A DNA stretch of 64,000 bases, from NCBI GenBank assembly GCA_963739795.1, contig CAVUBL010000013.1, forward strand, positions 62,001 through 126,000, written 5' to 3'. The position numbers and the translations under genes were made by a program. The number at the start of each line of letters is the position of its first letter. The stretch's first letter is position 1. Of the stretch, positions 17,747 through 26,317 are shown piece after piece. The notes under the pieces were generated by a model, which saw nothing but the letters and a program-made list of their open reading frames with translations, searched no databases and was not told the origin of the DNA. Source of the DNA: CAVUBL01 sp963739795. Its GTDB lineage: Bacteria; Acidobacteriota; Thermoanaerobaculia; Multivoradales; DATKCC01.

Positions 17747-18009
17747 GGGGATCTCCTTTCGGGGGTCCTGAATCGTTCGGACGACCGACCGTCACGGGAC
17801 GGACTGGTCGAAGGCACGCGGGAGCGCGGCTGCAACGGAGCGGCAGAGAAATTTGCGACGCTCCTGAACTGCGAAGAATCTAAGTCACAAAATAGATATG
17901 TTGGAAACTATCATGTCCGCTTTCGAGACGCAACCGCTGATTTGAAGAGGCCGGTCCGGTTAGGATGAGCCTCGCGTCCCAGTACCCTGGCACTCGGAAA
18001 GGAGCTCTC

Positions 18010-19194
18010 GTGCGCCCGACACTCAGCGTAGCCCTCGTATCGCTTAGTCTGATCGTCTGCTTCGGCTGCGCCGGAGGCGGCCCGCGGCAGGCGCGAACTC
18101 CCGCCGACGAGAACGCTGCCGCCGGCGCCGCGGCTCACCGGCAGACCCGGTCCGGATCGGAGAGCCAGGCCGAGGAGGAGCGCGAGGCCGCCCCCGAGGT
18201 CGATCCCGAGCTCGCCCGGGCCGCCGAGCAGGCCCTCGACCGGGTGCTCTCTGCGAGCGGCGACTGGCGCGAGCTCCACGTCGTCACCGAGTGCGCCGGC
18301 GACGCCGGGTTCCGGAGGGTGGAGCTGTTCGGCGACGGGGTTGGGATCTGGCAGGGCCGGCGCCAGTTCTCCCTCGACCACGATCAGCTCGTGGCGGTCC
18401 TCCGTCTCTTCCACCGGGCCGGGTTCCCCGCGATGCCGGAGATGTTCGGCAGCGAGGGCGAGGAGGAGATCCCGGTGCCCCAGGAACCGGGCCAACCCGT
18501 CGTCCGAGGTCTCGGTCAGGTTTCGGATCGGGTCTCGGATCAGGCTCCGGCCGCGATCTTGAGAGTGACCTGTCGGGTCCTGCTGACCCTGGACGGCGTC
18601 ACCAAGCAGAGCAATCAGCTCTCCGAGGGGCCCCAGTCCGCAGAGCTCCGGGACCTCGCGGAGGGCATCCTCGATCTCTGCCGCGAGCCGGGCGAAGGCG
18701 GGTTCCGGGCGCTCAACATGACCGACGGCTTGAGGAAGGTGGCGGACGGGCGTCTGGCTCCCGAGACGCTGAGTCTCTTGCTCCACCACAAGCCCGAGGC
18801 GGCGGCGATCGAGCGGGGCGAGCCCGCCTTCCTCATGCGCCTCCGGGGCGCCCGGGTCACGGTGCGCCCGTTCCTTGGGACCCAGGGCTACGGCGACCCC
18901 GTTGGCCTCGACCTCGATCGGGCCCAGGTCGCCCACGTCGCGAACCTGCTGGCCGACAACGGTCTCGGCTCCCTGCCGGCCAACCTGTACGCGGACCACT
19001 ACACGGACCTCACTGTCGACCTGCTCGATCAGCACGCCGAGATCCAGGCCCGGCAGTTCGCGCGCATGACCCGTGGCAGCCACGGCGAGTCCCAGCTCAG
19101 CTTCGACCGGATCTACACGGGCCTCGCGGCTCTCGCCCGACAGGTGCTGGAAAAGGTGCCTGTTCCGCCGAAAGTGAACGTCCATTCCCGGTGA
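18010..19194 (+). CDS. Putative lipoprotein of unknown function
   Basis: A 394-residue protein. GTG at 18010 is chosen because AAAGGAG lies six bases upstream; it gives a hydrophobic signal (VRPTLSVALVSLSLIVCFGCAGG) with a cysteine in a non-canonical lipobox. Residues 30-75 are a charged Ala/Glu linker. The remaining part has no recognised domain; it includes LTLDGVTKQSNQLSEGP and RDLAEGILDLC, which read like a family that reports on a threshold or ratio, but no function can be given. It is read divergently from the MopE-repeat genes and convergently to the AMMECR1 gene. Confidence 0.6.
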   Translation: MRPTLSVALVSLSLIVCFGCAGGGPRQARTPADENAAAGAAAHRQTRSGSESQAEEEREAAPEVDPELARAAEQALDRVLSASGDWRELHVVTECAGDAGFRRVELFGDGVGIWQGRRQFSLDHDQLVAVLRLFHRAGFPAMPEMFGSEGEEEIPVPQEPGQPVVRGLGQVSDRVSDQAPAAILRVTCRVLLTLDGVTKQSNQLSEGPQSAELRDLAEGILDLCREPGEGGFRALNMTDGLRKVADGRLAPETLSLLLHHKPEAAAIERGEPAFLMRLRGARVTVRPFLGTQGYGDPVGLDLDRAQVAHVANLLADNGLGSLPANLYADHYTDLTVDLLDQHAEIQARQFARMTRGSHGESQLSFDRIYTGLAALARQVLEKVPVPPKVNVHSR

Positions 19195-19316
19195 AGGCGA
19201 TCAGGGCCCTTGTCGGAGCGTGAGCGACGAGGGACGGGGGGGGGCGCTCTGTTGAAGGTGTTCACTTGGGCTCACTGCTCGTGGTCCGCGGGCTCCTTCT
19301 TTCTGGTGGACCGGTG

Positions 19317-19883
19317 TCAGGGGTCGCTCCACGAGCGGGTGGTGAAGGTCCAGGCCGCGAGGTCGTCGGACCAGAAATCCGACGCGAGGCCGGCCTTGCG
19401 CTTGAGCTCGGAAAGGAACCGCGCGGGCACCGGGAGGTGCTCCCAGACCTCGGGCAGGAAGACCCCGGCGGTGTGGCGCCACTCGATCAGCAGGCCGGTG
19501 GCCCTGGGCACCAGGCTCGCCAGGAGCTCGGCCTCGGAGCCGGCCGCCGAGCGGTCGAGAGGGGAGAGCACCGACACGGAGACCGCGAGGTGCTCGGTCT
19601 CGAGCTCGGCGGCGGACAGGGCCGGGAAGCGGGGGTCGCCGAACGCCGCGGCCAGCGCGTTGCTCTGCAGGTCATCGCGCAGCGTCCTGTGCGGCCGGAT
19701 CGAGCCGATGCAGCCGCGTAGCGCGCCGCCCATATGAAGGGTGACGAAGGTCGCGGCGGGCTGCTCGACCCAGTCTCCCAGGAGCTCCGGCGGCGGTCCG
19801 GCGCCCAGACCTTCCTCAACGACTGCGCGGGCGAAGGGGGGCAGCAGACGACCCTGCGCGGCGGTGATCTCGAGAGTGCTCAT
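19317..19883 (-). CDS. amrA: AMMECR1 domain protein (AmmeMemoRadiSam system protein A-like)
   Basis: A 188-residue protein covering the AMMECR1 fold: FVTLHMGGALRGCIGSIRPHRTL, the AFGDPRFPALSAAEL block, LAVSVSVLSPL and FLPEVW. The LRGCIGS motif is the family hallmark. In many bacteria this domain is encoded next to a Memo-like protein and a radical SAM protein (AmmeMemoRadiSam), but neither partner is here. Biochemical role is unknown. It lies 38 bases after the SpoIIE-type phosphatase gene, on the same strand, and is probably co-transcribed with it. The start ATG at 19883 has only a weak ribosome site. Confidence 0.85.
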   Translation of the reverse strand: MSTLEITAAQGRLLPPFARAVVEEGLGAGPPPELLGDWVEQPAATFVTLHMGGALRGCIGSIRPHRTLRDDLQSNALAAAFGDPRFPALSAAELETEHLAVSVSVLSPLDRSAAGSEAELLASLVPRATGLLIEWRHTAGVFLPEVWEHLPVPARFLSELKRKAGLASDFWSDDLAAWTFTTRSWSDP

Positions 19884-19921
19884 CAGCCGCCAGCCTACCC
19901 GATCTACCTGATCTGCCCGAT

Positions 19922-21055
19922 CTACTCTGGACCGGCGGCTCGGCGCTCCACTACCACCAGGCTGACGTCGTCGCCCCGTGGGGCCTCTCCGAGAAACGCG
20001 TCGAAGGCCGCCACGATGCGCCGGTGGAGCTCCTCGGCCGAGCCTCCCGCCTGGACCAGATCGCGCACCCGGTCGAAGCCGAAGGCCTCGCCACCGGCGC
20101 CCCGGATCTGCTCGGCGAGCCCGTCGCTGTAGAGGAGGAGCAGGTCCCCGGGCTCGAGGGTCACCGTGTCCGGCCGCGGCTCGATCGTCGGGCGGATCCC
20201 CAGCGGCAGGGCACCGCGGCCGAGCTCGATGACCTGGCCGCCGGCGCGGCGGAGCAGGGGGAACGGGTGCCCCGCGCACAGGTAGTCCATGTGGCCGGTC
20301 GACGGATCGAGGAGGGCGTAGAAGAGGGTGAAGAAGGCCCGCTTGCCCCCCGCGGAGGCGATGGCCTTGTTGATCAGGGGCGCCACCTTCTCCGGGCGCG
20401 GATCGAGACCGATGGCGAGGTCGATCGTGGCGTGGGCGATGACCATGAGCAGGCCGGCCGCGATGCCGTGGCCGCTGGCGTCGCCGGCGACCAGGACCAG
20501 GCGGCCGTCCGGGAGAGGGTGGAAGCCGTAGTAGTCGCCGCCCACCTCGTTGGCGTTGCGGTAGGAGTGGGCGAAGCGGTAGCCGGGGACCTCGGGCGCC
20601 TCGCGAGGGAGGATCTGGCCCTGGAGCTCACGGGCGACCTGGAGCTCGTCGCGCACCCGAATGCGATCGACGAGCTCGAGGGCGAGGAGCAAGAGCAGGA
20701 TCAGGATGCTGAGCATGAGCGGTCCGGTCCCGCCGACTTGGACCTCCCGGCCGTTGACCTGGTAGCGCACGACGCACGAGCCGGCGAGGGCCAGGAGCAC
20801 CGCCAGCGCGAAGAGCAGGCGCCGGGCCGGAGTGAGGGTGTAGGAGAGGCCCAGGAAGAGGATCTTCGCGCGCTGGAAGAAGGCGCGGATCCCCTTGGCG
20901 TCGGGGGCGACCGCGGGCTGATCGCGGGTGAGGACCTGGAAGGCCTCCGGGGCGTCCTGGCGGAAGAGGCGATGGAGGTCGCGGGAATGGACGCCAGCCG
21001 TGTACTCCCGAACGAAGGAGCGAGCTCGCTGGAATTTGGAACGCCCGGTGGCCAT
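19922..21055 (-). CDS. Membrane SpoIIE-type protein serine phosphatase (RsbU-like)
   Basis: About 377 residues. Two hydrophobic segments (RRLLFALAVLLALAGSCVV and LMLSILILLLLLALELV) anchor it, followed by a short coiled-coil linker (DELQVARELQGQILP) and a complete PPM/SpoIIE domain: NEVGGDYYGF, GDASGHGIAAGLLM, GAGHP-like LCAGHPFPLL, LYSDGLAE and GDDVSLVVVE. The conserved Asp residues of GGDYY, GDASGHG and GDDVS coordinate two metal ions. Such enzymes dephosphorylate anti-sigma-factor antagonists in partner-switching. No sigma regulator genes are near. The N-terminal start is uncertain: ATGs at 21055 and 21067 are in frame and neither has a clear ribosome site; the longer frame reaches into the MITE. 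Confidence 0.85.
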   Translation of the reverse strand: MATGRSKFQRARSFVREYTAGVHSRDLHRLFRQDAPEAFQVLTRDQPAVAPDAKGIRAFFQRAKILFLGLSYTLTPARRLLFALAVLLALAGSCVVRYQVNGREVQVGGTGPLMLSILILLLLLALELVDRIRVRDELQVARELQGQILPREAPEVPGYRFAHSYRNANEVGGDYYGFHPLPDGRLVLVAGDASGHGIAAGLLMVIAHATIDLAIGLDPRPEKVAPLINKAIASAGGKRAFFTLFYALLDPSTGHMDYLCAGHPFPLLRRAGGQVIELGRGALPLGIRPTIEPRPDTVTLEPGDLLLLYSDGLAEQIRGAGGEAFGFDRVRDLVQAGGSAEELHRRIVAAFDAFLGEAPRGDDVSLVVVERRAAGPE

Positions 21056-21093
21056 CGCGCTACGCATACATACGCAACCGCCCGAAGAGGGTT

Positions 21094-21260
21094 CTAGTGG
21101 TCTGTCAAGCTTCAAGTGACAGCGTAGCTGGCGAGGATTTCGCGTCGCTGGCAAGGCGCGCCGACGCAGGCGTAGCGGGGCCTACGTCGATGAGGCGCAA
21201 CGCCGCCCGCGGCGTGAAGGACCGTCAGGGCGCGTCACTTGACGCTTGACAGACCACTAG
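21094..21260. mobile_element. 167-bp MITE, second family
   Basis: CTAGTGGTCTGTCAAGC (from 21094) is repeated in reverse at the right end (to 21260); the arms are 27 bases long with one mismatch. The CTAG ends hold the TA duplication of IS630-type elements. The interior is non-coding and contains a further GCGTAG...CTACG palindrome. It sits between the start of the SpoIIE-type phosphatase gene and the divergent HEAT-repeat gene, so it replaced or now contains part of both promoter regions. Sequence is unrelated to the 315-bp element at 5298. Confidence 0.75.
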
Positions 21261-21284
21261 CGCCGACTCGGTAGACTCGGCGCC

Positions 21285-21992
21285 ATGGAGCGGAAGATTG
21301 CGAGAAGCCCGGGGAGGCCGGCCGCGCTCGGCGTGCTGCCCCTCGTCGGCCTGGTTCTGGTCGCCCTCATCGCGGGCGCGTGCCACCGGGACCCGATCCT
21401 CGACGCCCTCACCCGCGGCGCCCTCCGCGAGCGGATGGCCGCCGCCGCCCGCCTGGCCCGGGACCCGGAGATCGCGGACCCGCGGGCGATCGACCTGCTG
21501 TCGACCGCCCTGGCGCGCGAGCTCGCCGCCCCCACCCGGGATCCGACGCCGGAGGGCGCCTGGTTCACCGCCCCCGAGCTCGCGGCCTGGGCCTTCGCCT
21601 CGGCCCTGGGGACCCGGGGCGCCGACGATCCGGCCGATCTCGGGGCGGCGTACGATCGGGCCCACGGCGAGCTGCGGACCTGGCTCCTCCTGGCCCGCGG
21701 GCGGGCCGGAGAGAAGGCGGTGGGCCCGGACCTCGTGCCCCTCCTCGCCTCATCGTCGCCGGCGATCCGGGCCGAGGCGGCGACCCTCACGGGCAAGCTC
21801 GGCGAACGCTCTGCCGTCCCCGCGCTCCGGCGGCTTCTCGAGGACCCTTTCGAGGCCGCCAGGGCCGACAAGACCCCCGCCGGCGGGCGCCGCCACCCGG
21901 TGCGTCAGGTGGCGGCCCAGGCTCTCAGGGACCTGGGCCTCGACGTTCGGCCGACCGCCGCTCCCGGAGGCTTCGAGGTGGTGGGGGACTGA
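21285..21992 (+). CDS. HEAT-repeat-like lipoprotein
   Basis: A 235-residue protein with a signal region (LPLVGLVLVALIAGACH) that ends in a lipobox-type GAC, so membrane anchoring is likely. The mature part is helical and rich in Ala/Arg/Leu; residues about 160-215 (LLASSSPAIRAEAATLTGKLG, PALRRLLEDP, PVRQVAAQALRDLG) fit HEAT/PBS-lyase-type repeats, which mediate protein contacts. The start codon has a poor ribosome site and lies 24 bases from the MITE end. Function unknown. Confidence 0.6.
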   Translation: MERKIARSPGRPAALGVLPLVGLVLVALIAGACHRDPILDALTRGALRERMAAAARLARDPEIADPRAIDLLSTALARELAAPTRDPTPEGAWFTAPELAAWAFASALGTRGADDPADLGAAYDRAHGELRTWLLLARGRAGEKAVGPDLVPLLASSSPAIRAEAATLTGKLGERSAVPALRRLLEDPFEAARADKTPAGGRRHPVRQVAAQALRDLGLDVRPTAAPGGFEVVGD

Positions 21993-22060
21993 GCCGGGTC
22001 TCACATCTGTGCAGAGACCGAGGAATCGAGGGGATGCGGGGGGGATCCGGTGAATCCTCT

Positions 22061-22744
22061 CTAATGACCCCCGGCCTTGTCGCCCCAGAGCTGGTGGAGC
22101 CGGTTGTCGCGCCCGCAGCCGGCGCGGTAGAACTTGTAGCGTAGCGGGTTCTTCTTGTAGAAGTCCTGGTGGTACTCCTCGGCGGGCCAGAACTTGCCGG
22201 CGGGCACGATCTTGGTGACGATCTTCTGGCCGCCGAGCTCCTTTTGGGCCTCCGTCTCCGAGGCCTCGGCGAGCTGCTTCTGCTGGTCGTTCTCGTAGAA
22301 GATCTCGGAGCGGTACTGGTCTCCCCGGTCGCAGAACTGACCCGCAGGGTCGGTCGGGTCGACGTTGTGCCAGAAGATGTCGAGAAGCTGCTTGTAGGTG
22401 ATCTTCGACGGGTCGTAGCGCACCTCGACGGATTCCGCGTGGCCCGTGGTCCCGGAGGAGACCTCCTCGTAGGTCGGGTCTTGCTTCGAGCCGCCGGTGT
22501 AGCCGGAGATCGCCGCGGTCACCCCGGGCACGTCTTGGAAGGCCGCCTCCATGCACCAGAAGCAGCCGCCCGCGAAGACGGCCGTGGCGACCTCCTGGCC
22601 GCCCGCAGCGCCGTCTTTGGCCATCTCGCCCGCCGCCGCCGGCTGGGCGCCCTCCTTGGCCGCCATGCCCTCGCCGCCCTGGGCCAGGCCGCAGCCGGCC
22701 ATGCCCAGCACCGAAAGAATGATCCAGATCGCCGATCGTTTCAT
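22061..22744 (-). CDS. msrA: Peptide-methionine (S)-S-oxide reductase, exported
   Basis: A 227-residue MsrA with an N-terminal lipoprotein-type signal (WIILSVLGMAGC). The catalytic motif AVFAGGCFWCMEAAF is intact (nucleophile Cys near residue 57), followed by VTAAISGYTGG, GHAESVEVRYDP, YRSEIFY and the EEYHQDFYKKNP tail. The enzyme repairs oxidised methionine; the signal suggests it acts outside the cytoplasm. Residues 20-45 are an Ala/Gly linker. A longer frame extends upstream to 22873 but the start at 22744 is better supported by the signal and by GAGGAG upstream. Confidence 0.95.
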   Translation of the reverse strand: MKRSAIWIILSVLGMAGCGLAQGGEGMAAKEGAQPAAAGEMAKDGAAGGQEVATAVFAGGCFWCMEAAFQDVPGVTAAISGYTGGSKQDPTYEEVSSGTTGHAESVEVRYDPSKITYKQLLDIFWHNVDPTDPAGQFCDRGDQYRSEIFYENDQQKQLAEASETEAQKELGGQKIVTKIVPAGKFWPAEEYHQDFYKKNPLRYKFYRAGCGRDNRLHQLWGDKAGGH

Positions 22745-22915
22745 CACGTGTGAGTCTCCTCGAGTCGTGGTTCGTGCGCGGTGGCTCCTACGCCCGCAGT
22801 GTACGGCCCGCGGCACCCGGCTGGATGTCTCCACGCCGGCCGCCGGCGCCTTCGGGTGGTACGCTCCCGTCACCTAATTTCCTTCCCAATCCGTTCCGAG
22901 GAGCCCGCACACGCC

Positions 22916-23293
22916 ATGAGCCTAGCCGCGTACAAGGTCTTCCACCTGCTTGGAATCTTCTTCCTGTTCACTGCGCTCGGCGGGTCGGTTGCCGCCCAGA
23001 TGGCCGCTCGCGCGGGCGGCGGCGGCGCGGACAAGATCCGCAAGCTCGCCGGTATGACGCACGGCATCGCCCTCCTGTTGATCCTGATCGCTGGTTTCGG
23101 TGCCCTGGCCAGCCTCGGTGCGATGCAGACCGGCATGCCGGGCTGGGTATGGCTCAAGTTGGGGGTCTGGGTGATCCTCGGCGCGAGCCCCTTCATCCTG
23201 CGCAAGGCGCCACAGCTCGCGGGCCTGTTCTGGTGGCTGCTCCCGTTCTTCGGCGCGGCGGCGGCCTACCTGGCGCTCTACAAGCCCGTGTGA
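22916..23293 (+). CDS. Small integral membrane protein
   Basis: A 125-residue protein with four predicted membrane helices (YKVFHLLGIFFLFTALGG, THGIALLLILIAGFGALASLG, WLKLGVWVILGASPFIL and FWWLLPFFGAAAAYLALY). The start at 22916 follows CCGAGGAGCCC. The pattern of a His in the first and second helix (FHLLG, THGIALL) is shared with small SirB-like or cytochrome-related membrane proteins, so haem contact is possible but not shown. It is divergent from msrA. No function assigned. Confidence 0.7.
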   Translation: MSLAAYKVFHLLGIFFLFTALGGSVAAQMAARAGGGGADKIRKLAGMTHGIALLLILIAGFGALASLGAMQTGMPGWVWLKLGVWVILGASPFILRKAPQLAGLFWWLLPFFGAAAAYLALYKPV

Positions 23294-23294
23294 C

Positions 23295-24360
23295 GAGATC
23301 TCGGTCGGCGGCACGGTCTACGGGCCGCGCCTCGAGATCCTTCCCACAGGCCACTCCCTCGAGTCCCGCCTGGTGGCCGCGGGCCTGCGCCGGCCGGCGG
23401 ATCGCCGGCCCCACTGGGAGGGGTACACGAGCCGCGGGGGAGCGACGGCGGTGCAGGCGGCGATCCTGGCGCCGCTTGGCTCCGAGTGGGGCTCGGAGGC
23501 GGGCTCGGCCGCGGCCCGTCCGCCCTCCTCCGGCCGCGAGGTGCGCCGGCATCCCTTCACCCTCCCGGTGGTCGGCCCGATCCTGAGCCGGCCGGTCCGC
23601 GACCTGGCGCTCGTGCGCGAAAAGTCCGCCGGGGCGCCGGTGGAGATCAACCTGCCGCGTCAGGAGTCCGTCGTCGACGCCGCGGGCAACCGCTTCGGCA
23701 CGGTCGCCCCCGAGGCCGACGACGCGCTGGCCGGTCTCCGGGGACCCACCCGGACCTCGCCCTCCGTCGGCCAGTCCTTCGACGGCATCCCGAACATCTA
23801 CGGCTACATCCCTCCGGACCCCGAGTCCGCCGTCGGTCCGAGCCTCTAAGTGGAGGTCGTGAACACCCTGTTCGCCATCTACGACAAGACCGGCCACCTA
23901 CTACGCCACCCGGACGCCGGACGATCCCCTCGGCACTCTGGAGACCGAGGCGCTCCTCTTCGCCGGCACCGGCTCCCAGACCGCCCGCGGCTCGCGCTGG
24001 GGCGACTACTCCTCCCTGGAGGTCGACCCGGCCGACGACTGCACCTTCTGGTACACGATGGAGTACCTCCCCACGACGAGCGCCGTGAGCTGGCGGACCC
24101 GGGTGGGCACCTTTACCGTGCCCGGGTGCCTCCCGTCGAGCGGCCCGCCGGCGACCCTGACCCTCTCGAACGACAGCCTCGTCGCCTCGACCTCGTACGA
24201 GGCGTGCGACACCATCACCCTGGGGCCGAACCTCTTCTTCACCGCGGACGCTCCTGGGGTGGTCGTCCGTGCCCCGAAGATCATCTTCGTCCCCGAGGTG
24301 GGCACGCTGACCGGCGCGGTGGCGATCTTCGACACCTCCAAGCCCGCCGGCTGCCCCTGA
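23295..24360 (+). pseudogene. Degenerate relative of the MopE-repeat secreted protein family
   Basis: The frame at 23295-23846 ends in SFDGIPNIYGYIPPDPESAVGPSL, corresponding to the PPDTEGDIGPDHY block of the paralogues, and then hits TAA at 23847 where the paralogues have Tyr. After that codon VEVVNTLFAIYDKTG continues the same alignment. About 300 residues of the middle are then missing, and the frame moves to position 1 with YYATRTPDDPLGTL and SRWGDYSSLEVDPADDCTFWY, the late block of the family. The tail to 24360 is a different domain (DTITLGPNLFFTADAPGVVVRA) in place of MopE repeats. No start codon or signal peptide is visible. Nonsense, deletion and frameshift together make a sequencing artefact unlikely. 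Confidence 0.75.
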
Positions 24361-24423
24361 TCCTGGGCCGAGCGCGGGCCCGCCGCCGGCGCGGCGACGG
24401 GCCCACGCGCCGGATGCTGCGGC

Positions 24424-26169
24424 CTACGGATCGAAGCCCATGCGGTCGAACAGGCCGGGCAGCTCGTCGACCCCGGGGCTGGCTCCGCCCAGGGTGTAGT
24501 GCTTCTCCACGCCGGTAGAGAGCTGGCGGATCCAGACGTCCACCTGCGACGTGGTGAACTTGACCAGTGTCGGCCAGAGCTTGCCGTTGGGCTTGGGGCC
24601 CACCACCCGGAGGAACACCTCGGAGCGGCCGGCGATGGCGCCGGAGGCACAGACCGTCTCCGGGAGGCACATGCTCTCGTGGGTGCCCACGATGGGCTGG
24701 GCGCCGCCGGAGATCACCACCCGGAACTTCCAGCCCGGGTACGCCGGGTCGGTGAAGTACTCGTTCTCCGGGGGCGGCGGTGGTGCTTCCAGGAACGGCG
24801 CGAAGTCGCTGTAGGCGCGCTGGAAGCGGCCGAAGAAGACGTAGATCTCCGGGTCGTCGCAGATGTCCTCGGGGATCGGCTTGTAGGCGCAGGCGCCGCC
24901 GAGCTGCCCGACGGCCTCGCCGGCCGCGTTCACGACCACCGAGCCCGAGGAGCCTGGCCCCACGCTGCCGAGCACCGGCAGCGTGCTGAAGTGCCCGGCG
25001 TCGTTGGCGCACTCGGACACGGCCCGGAGCCGGGTGAACTGCTGCGGCAGCCCGCCGGGATGGGAGATGTCGTGCAGGACGTCGCCGTCCACGAAGCCGT
25101 TGCCCGGGTTCCAGGGCAGGAAGTACGGGTTGGGCGGCAGGCCGTGGAGCTCGAGGAGGCTCGAGTCGCTGTCCGCGACGCTGGCCAGCAGGTCGGCCCC
25201 ACTCACCTGGTGGGCCGTCTCGAGCTTCCCGCCGCAGGTCTTCGTCTGGTAGGTGAACGAGGCGTCCACGGTCTTCGCCGTCGCCTGGCTGCCGATGCAG
25301 TGGCGGGCGGTGAGGAAGAAGGCGCGCTGGCTCACCTGGAGGGTGTCGGAGTCGGCGAGCAGGCCGCCGCTGCAGATGAAGCTGTATCCGTCGTCGACGA
25401 ACCCGATGATCGCCACGGCGCGGCGGTCGGCGTCGATCTCCTGCGGGTAGCTCGGCTCGGCGCAGGTGGCGTCCACCAAGCAGTGGCTCTTGGGCGAGAG
25501 GGCCGAGCCGGTGACCGGCCGGCCACGGCGGTCGAGCTCCACCAGCTCGATGAGCCCATCGAGCCCGAAGCTCGCGTCGGTGCCCGGCCCGAGGGCGGCG
25601 GCGGGCACCTCGACCTCCAGCCAGCCGCGCGCGCCGAAGACGCTGGCGCTCCACATCTCGCCGCCCTCGGCGAGCAGCCGCGGGCTCAGGGCCACGGCCT
25701 CGCCGGTGGCGCCGTAGGTCCACGCCCGGCTGCCCTGCGGCAGCGCGACCGAGTCCAGGTGGAGACGGAACCCGTAGGCATCCGCCACCTGCACCTCGCC
25801 GGTCCAGACCAGGTCGCCGCGGCCGGAGCGGGTGACCGTGCCGCCAGCCAGGGCGAAGGGCGTCGGGCGGGATAGGTCGGCCGAGGTGAGGCGCACCTCA
25901 CGGACCTGGGAGAGCTTACGGCTGAAGCCGTTCTGGGCCATCGTGGCGCCCCGGGAGTTGAAGCGCGCGATGGCCTCGATCTCCTGCGGTACGGCCTGGA
26001 CCGCCGCGGGCAGGGACGCCAGGGGAGCTACGCCGAGGGAGCGGCCGGCCAGCGTCGGTCCGGCCGCCGCCGGCGTAGCGGTGGTGGGAGCAGCCGAAGC
26101 CGACGCCGGGCCCAGGCCCAGACCGAGACACAGACACAGACTGACGGAACTCAACAACAGAGTCTTCAC
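24424..26169 (-). CDS. Secreted trypsin-like serine protease with ELPGLFDR C-terminal domain
   Basis: A 581-residue secreted protease starting at GTG (26169) after GGAGGTGAACGA, with a signal peptide ending ASASAA. Residues 30-230 are a propeptide-like domain. The S1 fold is seen in FLTARHC (His near 286), ADSDSSLLEL (Asp near 333) and VGPGSSGS (Ser near 407), as in lysyl-endopeptidase-type S1 enzymes, with many Cys for disulfides. After a short proline linker (EAPPPPPENEYF) comes a 100-residue C-terminal domain with VFLRVVGPKPNGKLWPTLVKF and PGVDELPGLFDRMGFDP, shared with the pseudogene at 3760-4892. That tail may be a secretion or surface-retention module; this is inference. Confidence 0.85.
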   Translation of the reverse strand: MKTLLLSSVSLCLCLGLGLGPASASAAPTTATPAAAGPTLAGRSLGVAPLASLPAAVQAVPQEIEAIARFNSRGATMAQNGFSRKLSQVREVRLTSADLSRPTPFALAGGTVTRSGRGDLVWTGEVQVADAYGFRLHLDSVALPQGSRAWTYGATGEAVALSPRLLAEGGEMWSASVFGARGWLEVEVPAAALGPGTDASFGLDGLIELVELDRRGRPVTGSALSPKSHCLVDATCAEPSYPQEIDADRRAVAIIGFVDDGYSFICSGGLLADSDTLQVSQRAFFLTARHCIGSQATAKTVDASFTYQTKTCGGKLETAHQVSGADLLASVADSDSSLLELHGLPPNPYFLPWNPGNGFVDGDVLHDISHPGGLPQQFTRLRAVSECANDAGHFSTLPVLGSVGPGSSGSVVVNAAGEAVGQLGGACAYKPIPEDICDDPEIYVFFGRFQRAYSDFAPFLEAPPPPPENEYFTDPAYPGWKFRVVISGGAQPIVGTHESMCLPETVCASGAIAGRSEVFLRVVGPKPNGKLWPTLVKFTTSQVDVWIRQLSTGVEKHYTLGGASPGVDELPGLFDRMGFDP

Positions 26170-26265
26170 TCGTTCACCTCCAGTAGAAAGGGTTCGGGAT
26201 GAGGATCGAGTGAAGGGACGGACCGGACTTCCGAGATTCCCGGAGGGCGGGCCGAGGTGGTCCCG

Positions 26266-26296
26266 CCGGCCGGGAGAGGGGGGCTCTCCCGGCCGG
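26266..26296 (-). terminator. Strong hairpin terminator after the NPQPEPP protein gene
   Basis: CCGGCCGGGAGAG and CTCTCCCGGCCGG form a perfect 13-bp stem around five G. It lies 22 bases past the stop codon at 26318 and ahead of the downstream protease gene, so the two are probably separate transcripts. No clear U-tract follows. Confidence 0.55.
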
Positions 26297-26317
26297 AGAG
26301 TCGGCCTTCAAGGGCCT

